Source: Bacteroidota bacterium (GTDB lineage Bacteria; Bacteroidota; Ignavibacteria; Ignavibacteriales; Melioribacteraceae). Taken from it: 64,000 nucleotides of DNA. The notes below the pieces were generated by a model. The model was not told the origin of the DNA, made no database searches, and was given only the letters and a program-made list of their open reading frames with translations. How positions within the stretch are numbered: the first letter of the stretch is position 1; each line of letters opens with the position of its first letter. The DNA lies in assembly GCA_023381535.1 (NCBI GenBank), contig JAMCSN010000277.1, positions 52,332 to 116,331 of the forward strand, in the 5' to 3' direction. Position numbers and translations under genes: made by a program. This document shows positions 16,840 to 25,985 of this stretch, piece by piece.

Positions 16840-18401
16840 TGGAACAAAGAAATCAACACATAGCCGCGATTGATGTCGGCACCAATTCATTTCATCTTAT
16901 TGTGGTGAAAGTTAAGGATGACGGCAATTTCGAAATTGTTGACCGCGAGAAAGAGGTTATTCGTCTCGGAGAAGGTAGTGCTGGCAGCATCAAGTACATT
17001 AAGCCCGAAGCCATCACAAGAGCAATTTCTACCTTGAAACGATTTAAAGGAATTGCGGATTCGCATAACGCAAGCTTGCGCGCCGTTGCAACAAGCGCCG
17101 TAAGAGAGTCGTACAACAAAAACGACTTTATGCAAAATGTGTTCGACAAAACCGGCATCGAGTTGGAAGTCATCAGCGGATTTGAAGAAGCGCGTTTGAT
17201 TTATCTCGGCGCTCTTCGCGCGGTTCCTATTTTCAACAAGAAGTCTCTCATCATCGATATCGGCGGCGGCAGTACGGAATTTTTGATCGGTCACAAAGGA
17301 GTTACAAACTTTTCCGTGAGCGTCAAAATCGGAGCGGTTCGTTTAACAGAAAAATTCTTCCCGAATTATGAGGTGACCGAATTGCGCGTTAAAGAATGCC
17401 GCAAGTGGGTTGAAGGAGAAATTTTCCAAGTTGTTCACTCAATCAAAAAAACCGGGTTCAGTATTTGCATCGGTTCGTCTGGAACTATAATGTCTGCCGG
17501 ATTAATGATTCAAGAAGCGCGGAACCGAAAGTCCGCGGCAACATCTATCTTGAATAATTATGAATTCTCTAAGAAAGAGCTTCACCAGATCGAAGAAGAA
17601 ATTCTAAGCAGAAAAACTTTAGAACGCCGGAAAAAAATTCCGGGACTCGATGAAAAACGTGCGGATATAATTCCCGCCGGAATAATTATTCTTTCGACAA
17701 TTTTTGATCTGCTCGAATTAGAAACAATGACAATTTCCGGTTATGCGTTGCGTGAAGGGATTATTCTCGATACGCTTCAAAAAAATCATGCCGATTTATC
17801 GCTGCCCAACCTTTCCGATATCAGAAACGAAAGCATCAAACAGCTTGCTCAATCATGCAATTACGATCAGTTACATTGCAGACATGTTGCGAAACTTTCG
17901 CTTCAACTTTTTGATCAGCTGAAAGACTTGCACGGTTTGGATGACGACTACCGCGAGTATCTTTACGCAGCATCCATCTTACATGATATTGGTTATCACA
18001 TTTCACATACGAACCATCATCAGCATAGTTATTACATAATTCGGCACAGCGAGCTTCTTGGTTTCAACGAAAACGAAATCAGCATCATTGCTCATGTGGC
18101 GCGTTACCACAGAAAAAGTTTGCCTAAGACACGGCACGAAGATTTCAGCGAACTGCCCGAACGCACGCAGAATGTTATCAAAAAACTTGCGGCAATTTTA
18201 AGAGTAGCTGATGGTTTCGACCGGACGCACAAACGTTTGGTTAAGTCGATAAATACAAAAGTTACGAACGGCTCGGTTGAACTGAACTTGGAATGTGAAA
18301 AGGGGGTCGTTCCCGAAATTGAATTGTGGAACCTTGAACGCCGCAAAGAATTGTTCGAAGAAGTCTATTCGAAAAAAATAAAAGCAATTTGTGTCTCATA
18401 G
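16839..18401 (+). CDS. ppx: Exopolyphosphatase / guanosine pentaphosphatase (Ppx/GppA)
   Basis: 520-aa Ppx/GppA phosphatase acting on polyphosphate or pppGpp. The actin-like N-terminal half opens with AAIDVGTNSFHLIVV (phosphate-binding loop 1) and has LIIDIGGGSTEFLIG near residue 140. The C-terminal half is an HD-type domain: SCNYDQLHCRHVAKL near residue 350 followed by 'ASILHDIGYHISHTNHH' near residue 385, with the H..HD metal residues. The length and two-domain layout fit the long Ppx/GppA form. Polyphosphate versus pppGpp activity cannot be distinguished. The start overlaps the GT9 stop. Confidence 0.93.
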   Translation: MEQRNQHIAAIDVGTNSFHLIVVKVKDDGNFEIVDREKEVIRLGEGSAGSIKYIKPEAITRAISTLKRFKGIADSHNASLRAVATSAVRESYNKNDFMQNVFDKTGIELEVISGFEEARLIYLGALRAVPIFNKKSLIIDIGGGSTEFLIGHKGVTNFSVSVKIGAVRLTEKFFPNYEVTELRVKECRKWVEGEIFQVVHSIKKTGFSICIGSSGTIMSAGLMIQEARNRKSAATSILNNYEFSKKELHQIEEEILSRKTLERRKKIPGLDEKRADIIPAGIIILSTIFDLLELETMTISGYALREGIILDTLQKNHADLSLPNLSDIRNESIKQLAQSCNYDQLHCRHVAKLSLQLFDQLKDLHGLDDDYREYLYAASILHDIGYHISHTNHHQHSYYIIRHSELLGFNENEISIIAHVARYHRKSLPKTRHEDFSELPERTQNVIKKLAAILRVADGFDRTHKRLVKSINTKVTNGSVELNLECEKGVVPEIELWNLERRKELFEEVYSKKIKAICVS

Positions 18402-18427
18402 CTGAAGAACAAATTCGTTGCAATCGT

Positions 18428-18460
18428 TTTGCATAATTAATAACTGCTTACTTATATTTG
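18428..18460 (+). promoter_or_regulatory. Candidate Bacteroidota-type promoter for asnS-nuoJKLMN
   Basis: TTTG at 18428-18431 and TATATTTG at 18453-18460 fit the -33 (TTTG) and -7 (TAnnTTTG) elements of the Bacteroidota primary sigma factor, with a 21-nt spacer. The predicted start would lie just upstream of the asnS ATG at 18482, leaving a very short leader. The match rests on consensus only. Confidence 0.45.
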
Positions 18461-18481
18461 TCCGTCAATTTTCTGAAAATT

Positions 18482-19786
18482 ATGAGCACTAGACCTTCAG
18501 TTTACATTAAAGACCTAAAAAATCACGTCGGCGAAAAAGTTACATTAAAAGGCTGGCTTTATAACAAGCGATCGAGCGGCAAGCTAAAGTTCTTGATCTT
18601 GCGCGACGGCACCGGCTACGTTCAGTGTGTTGTGTTCAAAGGAAATGTTACCGATGAAATTTTTGAAAACGCGGAAAAACTCACTCAAGAATCATCGTTT
18701 GAAGTAACCGGAACAGTAAAAGTTGAAGCGCGTTCGGTTGGTGGGCACGAACTTGATGTAACTGATATGAAGACCATATCAATTGCTCATGAGTATCCGA
18801 TCACGCCGAAAGAACATGGAATAGAATTTCTAATTGATAACCGTCATTTGTGGGTTCGGTCGAAAAAACAAGTTGCGATTTTGAAAATCCGAGCACGAGT
18901 TGTTAAAGCGATCCGTGATTTTTTTGATTCGCGCGGATTTGTATTGTTTGACCCGCCGATCATCACGCCAAATGCATGCGAAGGTACGTCGACACTTTTT
19001 GAAATGGAATATTTTGATCTCGGCAAAGCATACTTAACACAATCCGGACAGCTTTACGAAGAAAGCGGCGCGATGGCGCTTGGAAAAGTCTATTCGTTTG
19101 GTCCAACATTCCGCGCTGAAAAATCCAAGACACGCAGGCACTTAACAGAATTCTGGATGGTTGAACCTGAAATGGCTTTTTATGATCTCGACGATGATAT
19201 GTCTTTAGCCGAAGAATTTTTAGAGTACATCGTCAAATGTGTTTTGGAAGACAATAAAGAAGAATTGAAAGAGCTTGAACGCGATATAACCAAACTGGAA
19301 AAAGTTGTCCGTCCGTTCCCGAGAATTTCTTATACCGAAGCTGTTGAAATTTTGAAAAAACACGGCATTGATTTTCAGTGGGGAAATGATTTGGGCGGTA
19401 CCGACGAAACGATCATCGGCGAACAATTCGACCGACCGGTTATGATTCATCGTTATCCGTCTGAAGTAAAAGCATTTTACATGAAGCGCGATCCCGAGAA
19501 TCCGAAAGTTGCGCTTGCCGTTGATGTTATTGCGCCGGAAGGTTATGGAGAAATTATCGGCGGAAGCCAGCGCGAAGACAATCTGGATTTTTTGTTGGAA
19601 AGAATTAGAGAGCATAATTTACCCCAATCATTTTTTGAATGGTATTTGGATTTGAGAAGATTCGGTTCCGTGCCGCACGCCGGTTTCGGTCTCGGACTTG
19701 AACGAACAGTAAGCTGGATTTGCGGATTGGAACATTTGCGCGAAGCAATTCCATTTCCAAGAATGATTTACAGGAATACTCCTTAA
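18482..19786 (+). CDS. asnS: Asparagine--tRNA ligase
   Basis: Class IIb aminoacyl-tRNA synthetase charging tRNA(Asn). The N-terminal OB-fold anticodon-binding domain opens with '[18 protein letters not shown]'. Class II motifs are visible: motif 2 around '[19 protein letters not shown]', and motif 3 at the C-terminal '[15 protein letters not shown]'. The ending [11 protein letters not shown] is diagnostic of AsnRS rather than AspRS. I chose ATG 18482 (434 aa) over an in-frame TTG 24 bases upstream, which overlaps the putative -7 promoter element. The gene is followed directly by nuoJ, an unusual pairing. Confidence 0.95.
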   Translation: MSTRPSVYIKDLKNHVGEKVTLKGWLYNKRSSGKLKFLILRDGTGYVQCVVFKGNVTDEIFENAEKLTQESSFEVTGTVKVEARSVGGHELDVTDMKTISIAHEYPITPKEHGIEFLIDNRHLWVRSKKQVAILKIRARVVKAIRDFFDSRGFVLFDPPIITPNACEGTSTLFEMEYFDLGKAYLTQSGQLYEESGAMALGKVYSFGPTFRAEKSKTRRHLTEFWMVEPEMAFYDLDDDMSLAEEFLEYIVKCVLEDNKEELKELERDITKLEKVVRPFPRISYTEAVEILKKHGIDFQWGNDLGGTDETIIGEQFDRPVMIHRYPSEVKAFYMKRDPENPKVALAVDVIAPEGYGEIIGGSQREDNLDFLLERIREHNLPQSFFEWYLDLRRFGSVPHAGFGLGLERTVSWICGLEHLREAIPFPRMIYRNTP

Positions 19787-20302
19787 ATGAATTTCGAGCT
19801 GATACTTTTTATAGTGCTTGCCTTAGTTGCCGCCGTTACGTCTGTTATGATGATCACGCGAACCAATCCTGTTCTTGCCGCAGTATTTTTGGTGCTGAAC
19901 TTTTTTTCGCTTGCCGGTTTATATCTTTTATTAAATGCTCAGTTCATCGCGGTTGTGCAGGTAATTGTTTATGCCGGCGCGATCATGGTTTTATTTCTTT
20001 TCGTCTTAATGTTATTGAATACGGAAACCGAGCACAAACTTTTTGTTGATAAAAGAGGTATTAAATTCTTCGCAATACTTATCAGCGCTTTCGTTTTCGT
20101 TCAAGTTGCTTATATGATATTTTACGGGAAGCCATCCAGAACTTTAACTCCAGATGAAGCATTAAGCATCAAAGCCGGAACGATTCAAACTATCGGTCAA
20201 CAGCTTTATACTAATTATATAATTCCTTTTGAAGTTGCCGGATTCTTGCTACTCGCGGCAACAATCGGCGCATTGGTTTTAGCAAAAAAGAAATTCGAGT
20301 AA
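19787..20302 (+). CDS. nuoJ: NADH-quinone oxidoreductase subunit J
   Basis: Membrane subunit of respiratory complex I, 171 aa with five hydrophobic helices. The central segment 'IAVVQVIVYAGAIMVLFLFV' is the hallmark NuoJ/ND6 helix with its pi-bulge glycine. The ATG directly follows the asnS stop. It is the first of five membrane-arm genes in order J-K-L-M-N. NuoA-I are not in this window, so the peripheral arm must be encoded elsewhere or be absent. Confidence 0.95.
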   Translation: MNFELILFIVLALVAAVTSVMMITRTNPVLAAVFLVLNFFSLAGLYLLLNAQFIAVVQVIVYAGAIMVLFLFVLMLLNTETEHKLFVDKRGIKFFAILISAFVFVQVAYMIFYGKPSRTLTPDEALSIKAGTIQTIGQQLYTNYIIPFEVAGFLLLAATIGALVLAKKKFE

Positions 20303-20305
20303 GAT

Positions 20306-20614
20306 ATGTCATCGATTCCAATGGAATATTATTTAATACTCAGCGCGTTCATGTTTACCGTTGGCGTTGCCGGAGTATTGATAAGAAGAAACGCGATCGT
20401 AGTGTTCATGTGCATCGAGCTGATGCTGAACTCGGCAAACTTATCATTGGTTACTTTTTCTTCTTACCTCGGTAATTCAATCGGACAAGTATTTGTATTT
20501 TTTGTTATGACGGTTGCCGCCGCAGAAGCCGCAGTTGGTCTGGCAATTATCATCGCGATATTCAGAAACAAGAAGTCGGTTAACATCGACGAGATAAACA
20601 TATTTAAGTGGTAA
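20306..20614 (+). CDS. nuoK: NADH-quinone oxidoreductase subunit K
   Basis: 102-aa three-helix membrane subunit of complex I (ND4L homologue). Conserved membrane glutamates used in proton transfer are visible: Glu in '[13 protein letters not shown]' (helix 2) and Glu in '[13 protein letters not shown]' (helix 3). It starts 3 bases after nuoJ, and its TAA overlaps the ATG of nuoL. Confidence 0.95.
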   Translation: MSSIPMEYYLILSAFMFTVGVAGVLIRRNAIVVFMCIELMLNSANLSLVTFSSYLGNSIGQVFVFFVMTVAAAEAAVGLAIIIAIFRNKKSVNIDEINIFKW

Positions 20615-22575
20615 TGATAAACTATATCTATCTAACAACACTTTTGCCTCTGCTCGGATTCGTTATTAACGGATTGTTCGGCAGAAAGATCAAGAATGCC
20701 TGTCCCGATTCAATCGGGGAAAAAGTCGTCGGCATTATCGGAAGTGCTGCGGTTGGACTTTCATTTCTTGTCGTGCTCGGCGCTTTCATTCAGACGCTCG
20801 GTCTTCCCGTTGAAGAAAGATCAAACACAGTAAATTTATTTACGTGGTTAAGTGTTGGTGGACTTCATATTAAGTTTGCATATCTCGTTGATCAGCTTTC
20901 GCTCACAATGTCTCTCATCGTAACCGGTGTTGGATTTTTAATCCATGTCTATTCAATCGGTTACATGCACGGCGATAAAGGGTTCTGGAGATTCTTCGCT
21001 TATCTAAATCTTTTCATCTTCGCGATGATGAACCTTGTCCTCGGCGATAATTTCGTTGTTTTGTTTTTGGGATGGGAAGGTGTCGGTCTCTGTTCTTATT
21101 TGCTCATCGGTTTCTGGTATGATAAAAAATTTGAAAAGGGAACAACGTCGCAAGCCGCAAAGAAAGCTTTCGTCGTTAATCGAATTGGTGACTTCGGATT
21201 TTTGCTTGGAATGTTTTTGATCTACATGACTTTCGATTCTCTCAACTTCAAAGAAGTTTTTGCGAGAGCGCAGGCATTCCCGGTTGCCGAATCGACATTT
21301 GGTTTAATCGCACTTTTTTTGTTTATCGGCGCAACGGGTAAATCTGCACAGATCCCGTTGTTCGTTTGGCTGCCTGATGCAATGGCAGGCCCGACTCCGG
21401 TTTCAGCATTGATACATGCGGCTACAATGGTTACAGCCGGCGTTTATATGGTTTCGCGCACATCAATATTATTTGCATCCGCTCCTGCTATTATGACTGT
21501 TGTCGCGGTTGTCGGCGCACTCACCGCATTAATGGCGGCAACAATCGGACTCGTTCAAAACGATATTAAAAAAGTTTTAGCATACTCAACAGTAAGTCAA
21601 TTGGGTTACATGTTCTTGGCTGCAGGCGTCGGCGCGTTCTCCGTATCGATCTTCCACGTGATGACGCATGCATTTTTTAAAGCGTTATTATTCCTTGGCG
21701 CCGGTTCGGTTATTCATGGAATGCACGACGAACAGAACATTCAGAAATACGGCGGGCTGAAAAAATACATGCCGAAGACGTACGCTACATTTTTCATCGC
21801 AGCACTCGCAATTTCCGGTGTGCCGGGTCTTGCCGGATTTTTCAGCAAAGATGAAATTTTATGGAACGCATATTCCAACGGCGGATTTGTCTTCTGGTTG
21901 ATCGGCGCTGTTACGGCGCTAATGACAGCGTTCTATATGTTCAGATTGGTCTCGTTAACTTTTTATGGTCATGAAAGATTTGATCATCATCATGTTCATC
22001 CGCATGAATCACCTTCGGTAATGACTGTGCCTTTGATGATTTTGGCATTTCTCTCAGTCGTTGGCGGTTACGTCGGATTGCCAAAAGTATTTGCCGGCGA
22101 GCATGGAAATCTTTTTGAGAATTGGCTCGAACCAATTTACGCTCCCGCTCAAGAAAAACTTGCAATGTATTCTACATCTACCCATCTGGAAGAAATTCTT
22201 TTGATGTCAATTTCCGTTGCGCTTGCCCTCTACGGAATTTATTTCGCTCTCCATGTTTATAGAAAGAATTCAAAGATTGCCGAGAATTTTGCGAACAGGT
22301 TCAAAGGTCTATACAAGCTTTTGTTGAATAAATATTTCGTTGATGAAGTTTACGAAGCCGCAGTCGTTCAGCCGATTCAAAAGGGAAGCGAAAAAGTTTT
22401 ATGGAAATTTACCGACGTTAAATTGATCGACGGAACCGTGAACGGTGCGGCGACAATAGTTGATAAAATTTCCGGCGTGATTAGAAAAGTCCAAACCGGC
22501 GTTGTTCAGTCTTACGCATTAATAATGGTTGCCGGAATTGCATTAGTTTTCTTGTGGCTGATACTAAGTTTATAA
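20614..22575 (+). CDS. nuoL: NADH-quinone oxidoreductase subunit L
   Basis: Largest antiporter-like proton-pumping subunit of complex I (ND5 homologue), about 653 aa. The proton channel lysine/glutamate helices are present: 'LGWEGVGLCSYLLIGFW' (conserved Glu), 'TGKSAQIPLFVWLPDAMAGP' (conserved Lys and LPDAM signature) and 'ALIHAATMVTAGVYM'. The C-terminal part contains the lateral amphipathic helix and a final anchoring span. I chose ATG 20614, which overlaps the nuoK stop, over GTG 20608. A palindromic repeat separates it from nuoM. Confidence 0.95.
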   Translation: MINYIYLTTLLPLLGFVINGLFGRKIKNACPDSIGEKVVGIIGSAAVGLSFLVVLGAFIQTLGLPVEERSNTVNLFTWLSVGGLHIKFAYLVDQLSLTMSLIVTGVGFLIHVYSIGYMHGDKGFWRFFAYLNLFIFAMMNLVLGDNFVVLFLGWEGVGLCSYLLIGFWYDKKFEKGTTSQAAKKAFVVNRIGDFGFLLGMFLIYMTFDSLNFKEVFARAQAFPVAESTFGLIALFLFIGATGKSAQIPLFVWLPDAMAGPTPVSALIHAATMVTAGVYMVSRTSILFASAPAIMTVVAVVGALTALMAATIGLVQNDIKKVLAYSTVSQLGYMFLAAGVGAFSVSIFHVMTHAFFKALLFLGAGSVIHGMHDEQNIQKYGGLKKYMPKTYATFFIAALAISGVPGLAGFFSKDEILWNAYSNGGFVFWLIGAVTALMTAFYMFRLVSLTFYGHERFDHHHVHPHESPSVMTVPLMILAFLSVVGGYVGLPKVFAGEHGNLFENWLEPIYAPAQEKLAMYSTSTHLEEILLMSISVALALYGIYFALHVYRKNSKIAENFANRFKGLYKLLLNKYFVDEVYEAAVVQPIQKGSEKVLWKFTDVKLIDGTVNGAATIVDKISGVIRKVQTGVVQSYALIMVAGIALVFLWLILSL

Positions 22576-22577
22576 CA

Positions 22578-22666
22578 CTTTGTGGACTTGGCGTATCCTT
22601 TGCGTCTTAGCGTGAAAAGATTTTCTCGCAAAGTGCGCAGCGTGAAGTCGCAAAGGACGCAAAGAA
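22578..22666. repeat. Intergenic palindromic repeat between nuoL and nuoM
   Basis: Long imperfect inverted repeat built from units such as CTTTGCGTC, CGCAAAG and AGCGTGAA, filling the otherwise absent gap between two operon genes (104 bases, versus 0-19 elsewhere in the cluster). It could fold as a stable stem in the nuo mRNA and may affect relative expression of nuoL and nuoM. Elements of this look are common in related genomes (from memory, unchecked). Confidence 0.6.
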
Positions 22667-22679
22667 AAATTAAAATTTT

Positions 22680-24206
22680 ATGGAACAAAACTTACTCTTA
22701 ACATATTTACTTTTTACTCCGGTCATCGGAAGCGCTCTCGTTTTATTTTTTAGAAACGAACAGAAACAATTAGCACGATGGTTCGGGCTGATCGTTTCTT
22801 TGGTTGCGTTTGTTATTTCTCTCGTTATCTATTTCCGTTTCGATCCGGCAAATCCGCAATTTCAATTTATTCATCAAGTAACATGGATTAAGAGTTTAAA
22901 CATCAGCTATCATGTAGGCGTAGATGGGATTTCGCTTCTTCTCGTTCTGTTAACAACTTTTCTTACGCCGTTAACTCTTCTTTCCACATGGAAAGCTATC
23001 GAGAAAAATGTGAAGATGTTTACATTTTCTATGCTGTTTCTCGAAGCCGGTATGCTTGGTGTTTTTATTTCGCTCGATATTTTCTTGTTCTACATTTTCT
23101 GGGAAGCGATGCTCATACCGATGTACTTCATTATCGGAATCTGGGGCGGCGAACGAAGAATTTATGCATCAATAAAATTTTTCATTTATACAATGTTCGG
23201 AAGTTTACTGATGCTCGTTGCCATTATCTGGCTGACGGTTTACGCTTCCGGAATGCTTGGCAAATTCACGACAAGTTTAGTTGATTTATATAAAGTTGGA
23301 CCGACCATTCCGCATCAAATTCAAGGATGGATGTTCGGCGCATTCTTTTTAAGCTTTGCTATCAAAGTCCCGATTTTTCCGCTGCACACTTGGCTGCCGG
23401 ATGCACACGTTGAAGCGCCGACCGCCGGTTCTGTTATTCTTGCCGGTGTGCTGCTGAAGATGGGCACGTACGGCTTGATTCGTTTTTGTCTGCCGTTGTT
23501 TCCGCAATCGGCAGTGCAATACGCACCGCTTGTTTCTGTTCTTGCTGTAATCGGAATTATTTACGGCGCACTTGTCTCGATGGTCCAAACCGATATGAAA
23601 AAGTTGGTTGCGTATTCTTCGGTCTCTCACTTGGGATTTGTTGTTCTTGGAATTTTTGCAATGACTGTTGAATCGGTGCAAGGCGCGGTTATACAAATGA
23701 TCAATCATGGTTTATCCACCGGTGCACTCTTCCTTTTAGTTGGAATTCTTTACGAAAGAACCCATCGCCGAGACATTGCATTCTACGGCGGCATCGCAAA
23801 AATCGTCCCGCTCTACGCAACTATTTTGATGATCGCTTCTCTTTCTTCGATTGGATTGCCGGGACTGAATGGATTCATCGGCGAATTTTTAATTCTGATC
23901 GGTTCATTCAAATCATCCGTACTGAATAGTTGGTGGTTCACAATTTTTGCCGCAACTGGAGTGATATTCGCTGCCGTCTATCTATTATGGATGTATCAGC
24001 GTGTTGTTTTCGGTGAAGTTAAGAATGAAGAGCTGAAACACGAATTAACCGACATGAATTTGCGGGAGATGATTGTGATAGTCCCGATTCTGATTTTCAT
24101 TGTTTGGATTGGAATTTACCCGAATACATTTTTGAAACTTACTGAAGCTTCAACTCAATCGATTCTTCAGCAAGTCGGTACATATACTGTTAATCTTTTA
24201 AAGTAA
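22680..24206 (+). CDS. nuoM: NADH-quinone oxidoreductase subunit M
   Basis: Antiporter-like proton-pumping subunit of complex I (ND4 homologue), 508 aa with about 14 helices. Key motifs are 'FYIFWEAMLIPMYFIIGIWG' (the conserved Glu helix) and 'AIKVPIFPLHTWLPDAHVEA' (conserved Lys, LPDAH). 'GLSTGALFLLVGILYERTH' completes the NuoM signature. It follows the palindromic repeat by about 14 bases with no clear Shine-Dalgarno. Confidence 0.95.
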   Translation: MEQNLLLTYLLFTPVIGSALVLFFRNEQKQLARWFGLIVSLVAFVISLVIYFRFDPANPQFQFIHQVTWIKSLNISYHVGVDGISLLLVLLTTFLTPLTLLSTWKAIEKNVKMFTFSMLFLEAGMLGVFISLDIFLFYIFWEAMLIPMYFIIGIWGGERRIYASIKFFIYTMFGSLLMLVAIIWLTVYASGMLGKFTTSLVDLYKVGPTIPHQIQGWMFGAFFLSFAIKVPIFPLHTWLPDAHVEAPTAGSVILAGVLLKMGTYGLIRFCLPLFPQSAVQYAPLVSVLAVIGIIYGALVSMVQTDMKKLVAYSSVSHLGFVVLGIFAMTVESVQGAVIQMINHGLSTGALFLLVGILYERTHRRDIAFYGGIAKIVPLYATILMIASLSSIGLPGLNGFIGEFLILIGSFKSSVLNSWWFTIFAATGVIFAAVYLLWMYQRVVFGEVKNEELKHELTDMNLREMIVIVPILIFIVWIGIYPNTFLKLTEASTQSILQQVGTYTVNLLK

Positions 24207-24224
24207 TTTGGTTTAGAATAAACT

Positions 24225-25655
24225 ATGCCATCAAATAACTACGAATATTTTTTACTGATGCCGCAGATAATTATCGGGATCGGAATTGTTTTATCTGTTA
24301 TCATCGAAATCACAACAAAGAAGAGCGAGCAAATCCTTCCGTGGTTTTCCATTGCAATGTTTCTTGCTACAGCGGTTTATTCAATTTTTAGTATTAGTCA
24401 AAATTTTATTTTGTTCGGCGGAATGATTGAGGTTGGCGGCAAACCGGCAATTTTCAATTTCATTTTCAATATCGGTGCGGCATTGGTTGTCCTCTCGTCA
24501 ATAGATTATCTGAAAAAGTACGGAACGTATTACGGCGAGTATTATATTTTGGTTCAGTCATCTGTTTTGGGAATGATGGTGATGTCCGGTGCGCGTGATA
24601 TATTGATGATCTTCATGGGTCTCGAACTGATGTCGATTTGTTTTTACGTTCTCGCCGGTATCAACCGCAAAAAGTTTTCTGCCAACGAAGCTTCGATGAA
24701 ATATTTCTTGCTCGGAGCTTTCGCAACCGGATTTATAGTTTACGGTATTGCTCTGATTTACGGCACTACCGGATCAACCAGCATTCAAAATCTATCTGAG
24801 AATTTTTCAGTTTATTCATCCAACATAGTTTTTGTTTTGGGATTAATTATTTTTTTGATCGGGTTCAGTTTTAAGATTGCCGCTGTCCCTTTCCACATGT
24901 GGGTGCCGGATGTTTATCAAGGATCGGCAACAACCGTTACCGGATTGATGTCCACTACAGGTAAAGCCGCTGCGTTCAGCGTTTTGATAATTGTTCTCAC
25001 AGCAGTTTTTGGTTCTAACACTCACAATGTAGTTCGTCCCTACTTCGCAACGATCTCGGCGCTGTCTATGGTATTCGGAAGCATCGTTGCAATCTCGCAA
25101 AATAATTTGAAACGTATGCTCGCATATTCTTCCATCGCGCACGCCGGATATATGGCAATCGGTCTTGCCGCCGGAAATGCTTACAGTATTGCCGGAATAA
25201 TTTTCTATCTAACCGCTTATGCGTTTATGAATATCGGCGCGTTCGCAATTATCTCGATTGTTGAGGATGAGAACGATGCGAGAGTAGATTTGAATTCGTT
25301 CGCCGGTTTGCATTCCAAGAGTCCGATCTTAGCAGCAATGATGGCGCTGTTCATGTTTGCACTTGCCGGAATTCCGCCGTTAGCCGGTTTCTTTGGAAAG
25401 TATTATGTGTTCGTTTCTGCAATCCAAAGTAATCTTACTTGGCTTGCAATTGTTGGCGTGCTTTCAAGTGTGATTAGCGTTTACTTCTACATCCGCGTTG
25501 TGGTCGTTATGTATTTCAAAGATTCGGTTGAGGATTTCAAAATTACAATCTCGTCATTCAGTCTTGCCGCAGTTGTGATTGCCGCGCTGTTTGTTCTCGT
25601 GTTCGGAATTGTTCCCGATACATTGATGAACGTGATAACATCGGTAATTCGTTAA
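24225..25655 (+). CDS. nuoN: NADH-quinone oxidoreductase subunit N
   Basis: Third antiporter-like subunit of complex I (ND2 homologue), 476 aa, about 14 helices. The signatures are 'FMGLELMSICFYVLAG' (conserved Glu), 'FKIAAVPFHMWVPDVYQGS' (conserved Lys; WVPDVYQG is NuoN-specific) and 'AYSSIAHAGYMAIGL'. It is 18 bases after nuoM and is the last gene of the cluster; palindromic repeat DNA follows its stop. Confidence 0.95.
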   Translation: MPSNNYEYFLLMPQIIIGIGIVLSVIIEITTKKSEQILPWFSIAMFLATAVYSIFSISQNFILFGGMIEVGGKPAIFNFIFNIGAALVVLSSIDYLKKYGTYYGEYYILVQSSVLGMMVMSGARDILMIFMGLELMSICFYVLAGINRKKFSANEASMKYFLLGAFATGFIVYGIALIYGTTGSTSIQNLSENFSVYSSNIVFVLGLIIFLIGFSFKIAAVPFHMWVPDVYQGSATTVTGLMSTTGKAAAFSVLIIVLTAVFGSNTHNVVRPYFATISALSMVFGSIVAISQNNLKRMLAYSSIAHAGYMAIGLAAGNAYSIAGIIFYLTAYAFMNIGAFAIISIVEDENDARVDLNSFAGLHSKSPILAAMMALFMFALAGIPPLAGFFGKYYVFVSAIQSNLTWLAIVGVLSSVISVYFYIRVVVVMYFKDSVEDFKITISSFSLAAVVIAALFVLVFGIVPDTLMNVITSVIR

Positions 25656-25668
25656 AAGAAATAGAACG

Positions 25669-25732
25669 CAGATATAACTGATTAAACAGATCAGAACGGA
25701 TTTATCTGTTTTGATCAGTCCAATCTGTTGGA
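25669..25732. repeat. Intergenic palindromic repeat after nuoN
   Basis: An inverted repeat actgattaaacagat (25677-25691) / atctgttttgatcagt (25704-25719) lies within a longer stretch of related words (CAGATC, GATCAGT, AATCTGTT). This 'gaacgcagata...gatcagt' type of sequence also appears in fragment form inside the MITE-like element at 12237-12342. It abuts the 3' end of a GIY-YIG remnant. Confidence 0.55.
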
Positions 25733-25942
25733 TCAGTGTCCCATTTTTGTTTGCTTGTTGCAGCCTTTTTCTCCATACGGCTGAAGTTTTTCTAACCACA
25801 TCTTTTCGGGTACTTTCAAATACTCGGTATAATCATAAGCCCGATCATCCTTCGGCTCCAGCTGATCCAATATTTCAAAAGCGAAATTATTTTCGCCATA
25901 CGTTTTATAATTCGCACTCACTGTGAACTTAATTTTATCCAA
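25733..25942 (-). pseudogene. GIY-YIG nuclease family remnant (C-terminal half only)
   Basis: A 69-codon minus-strand frame. Its sequence ('ANYKTYGENNFAFEILDQL', then 'MWLEKLQPYGEKG') matches the C-terminal half of small GIY-YIG nucleases of Bacteroidota, where N/R-Y/WxxYGExNFxFEIL is followed by a WLExLQPYxxKGYN ending. The N-terminal GIY-YIG strands and catalytic Arg are missing: the frame stays open upstream but the sequence is unrelated and runs towards the divergently placed next gene. I read this as a 5'-truncated relic. It directly adjoins the palindromic repeat after nuoN. Confidence 0.6.
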
Positions 25943-25985
25943 ATTCTTTCTTATTTTGTAATCAGAAAATCCGCAAGAATAAACT

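Noticed and set aside
18458..18481. Upstream TTG start for asnS
   Set aside because: It lies in a likely -7 promoter element; ATG 18482 gives the usual N-terminus.
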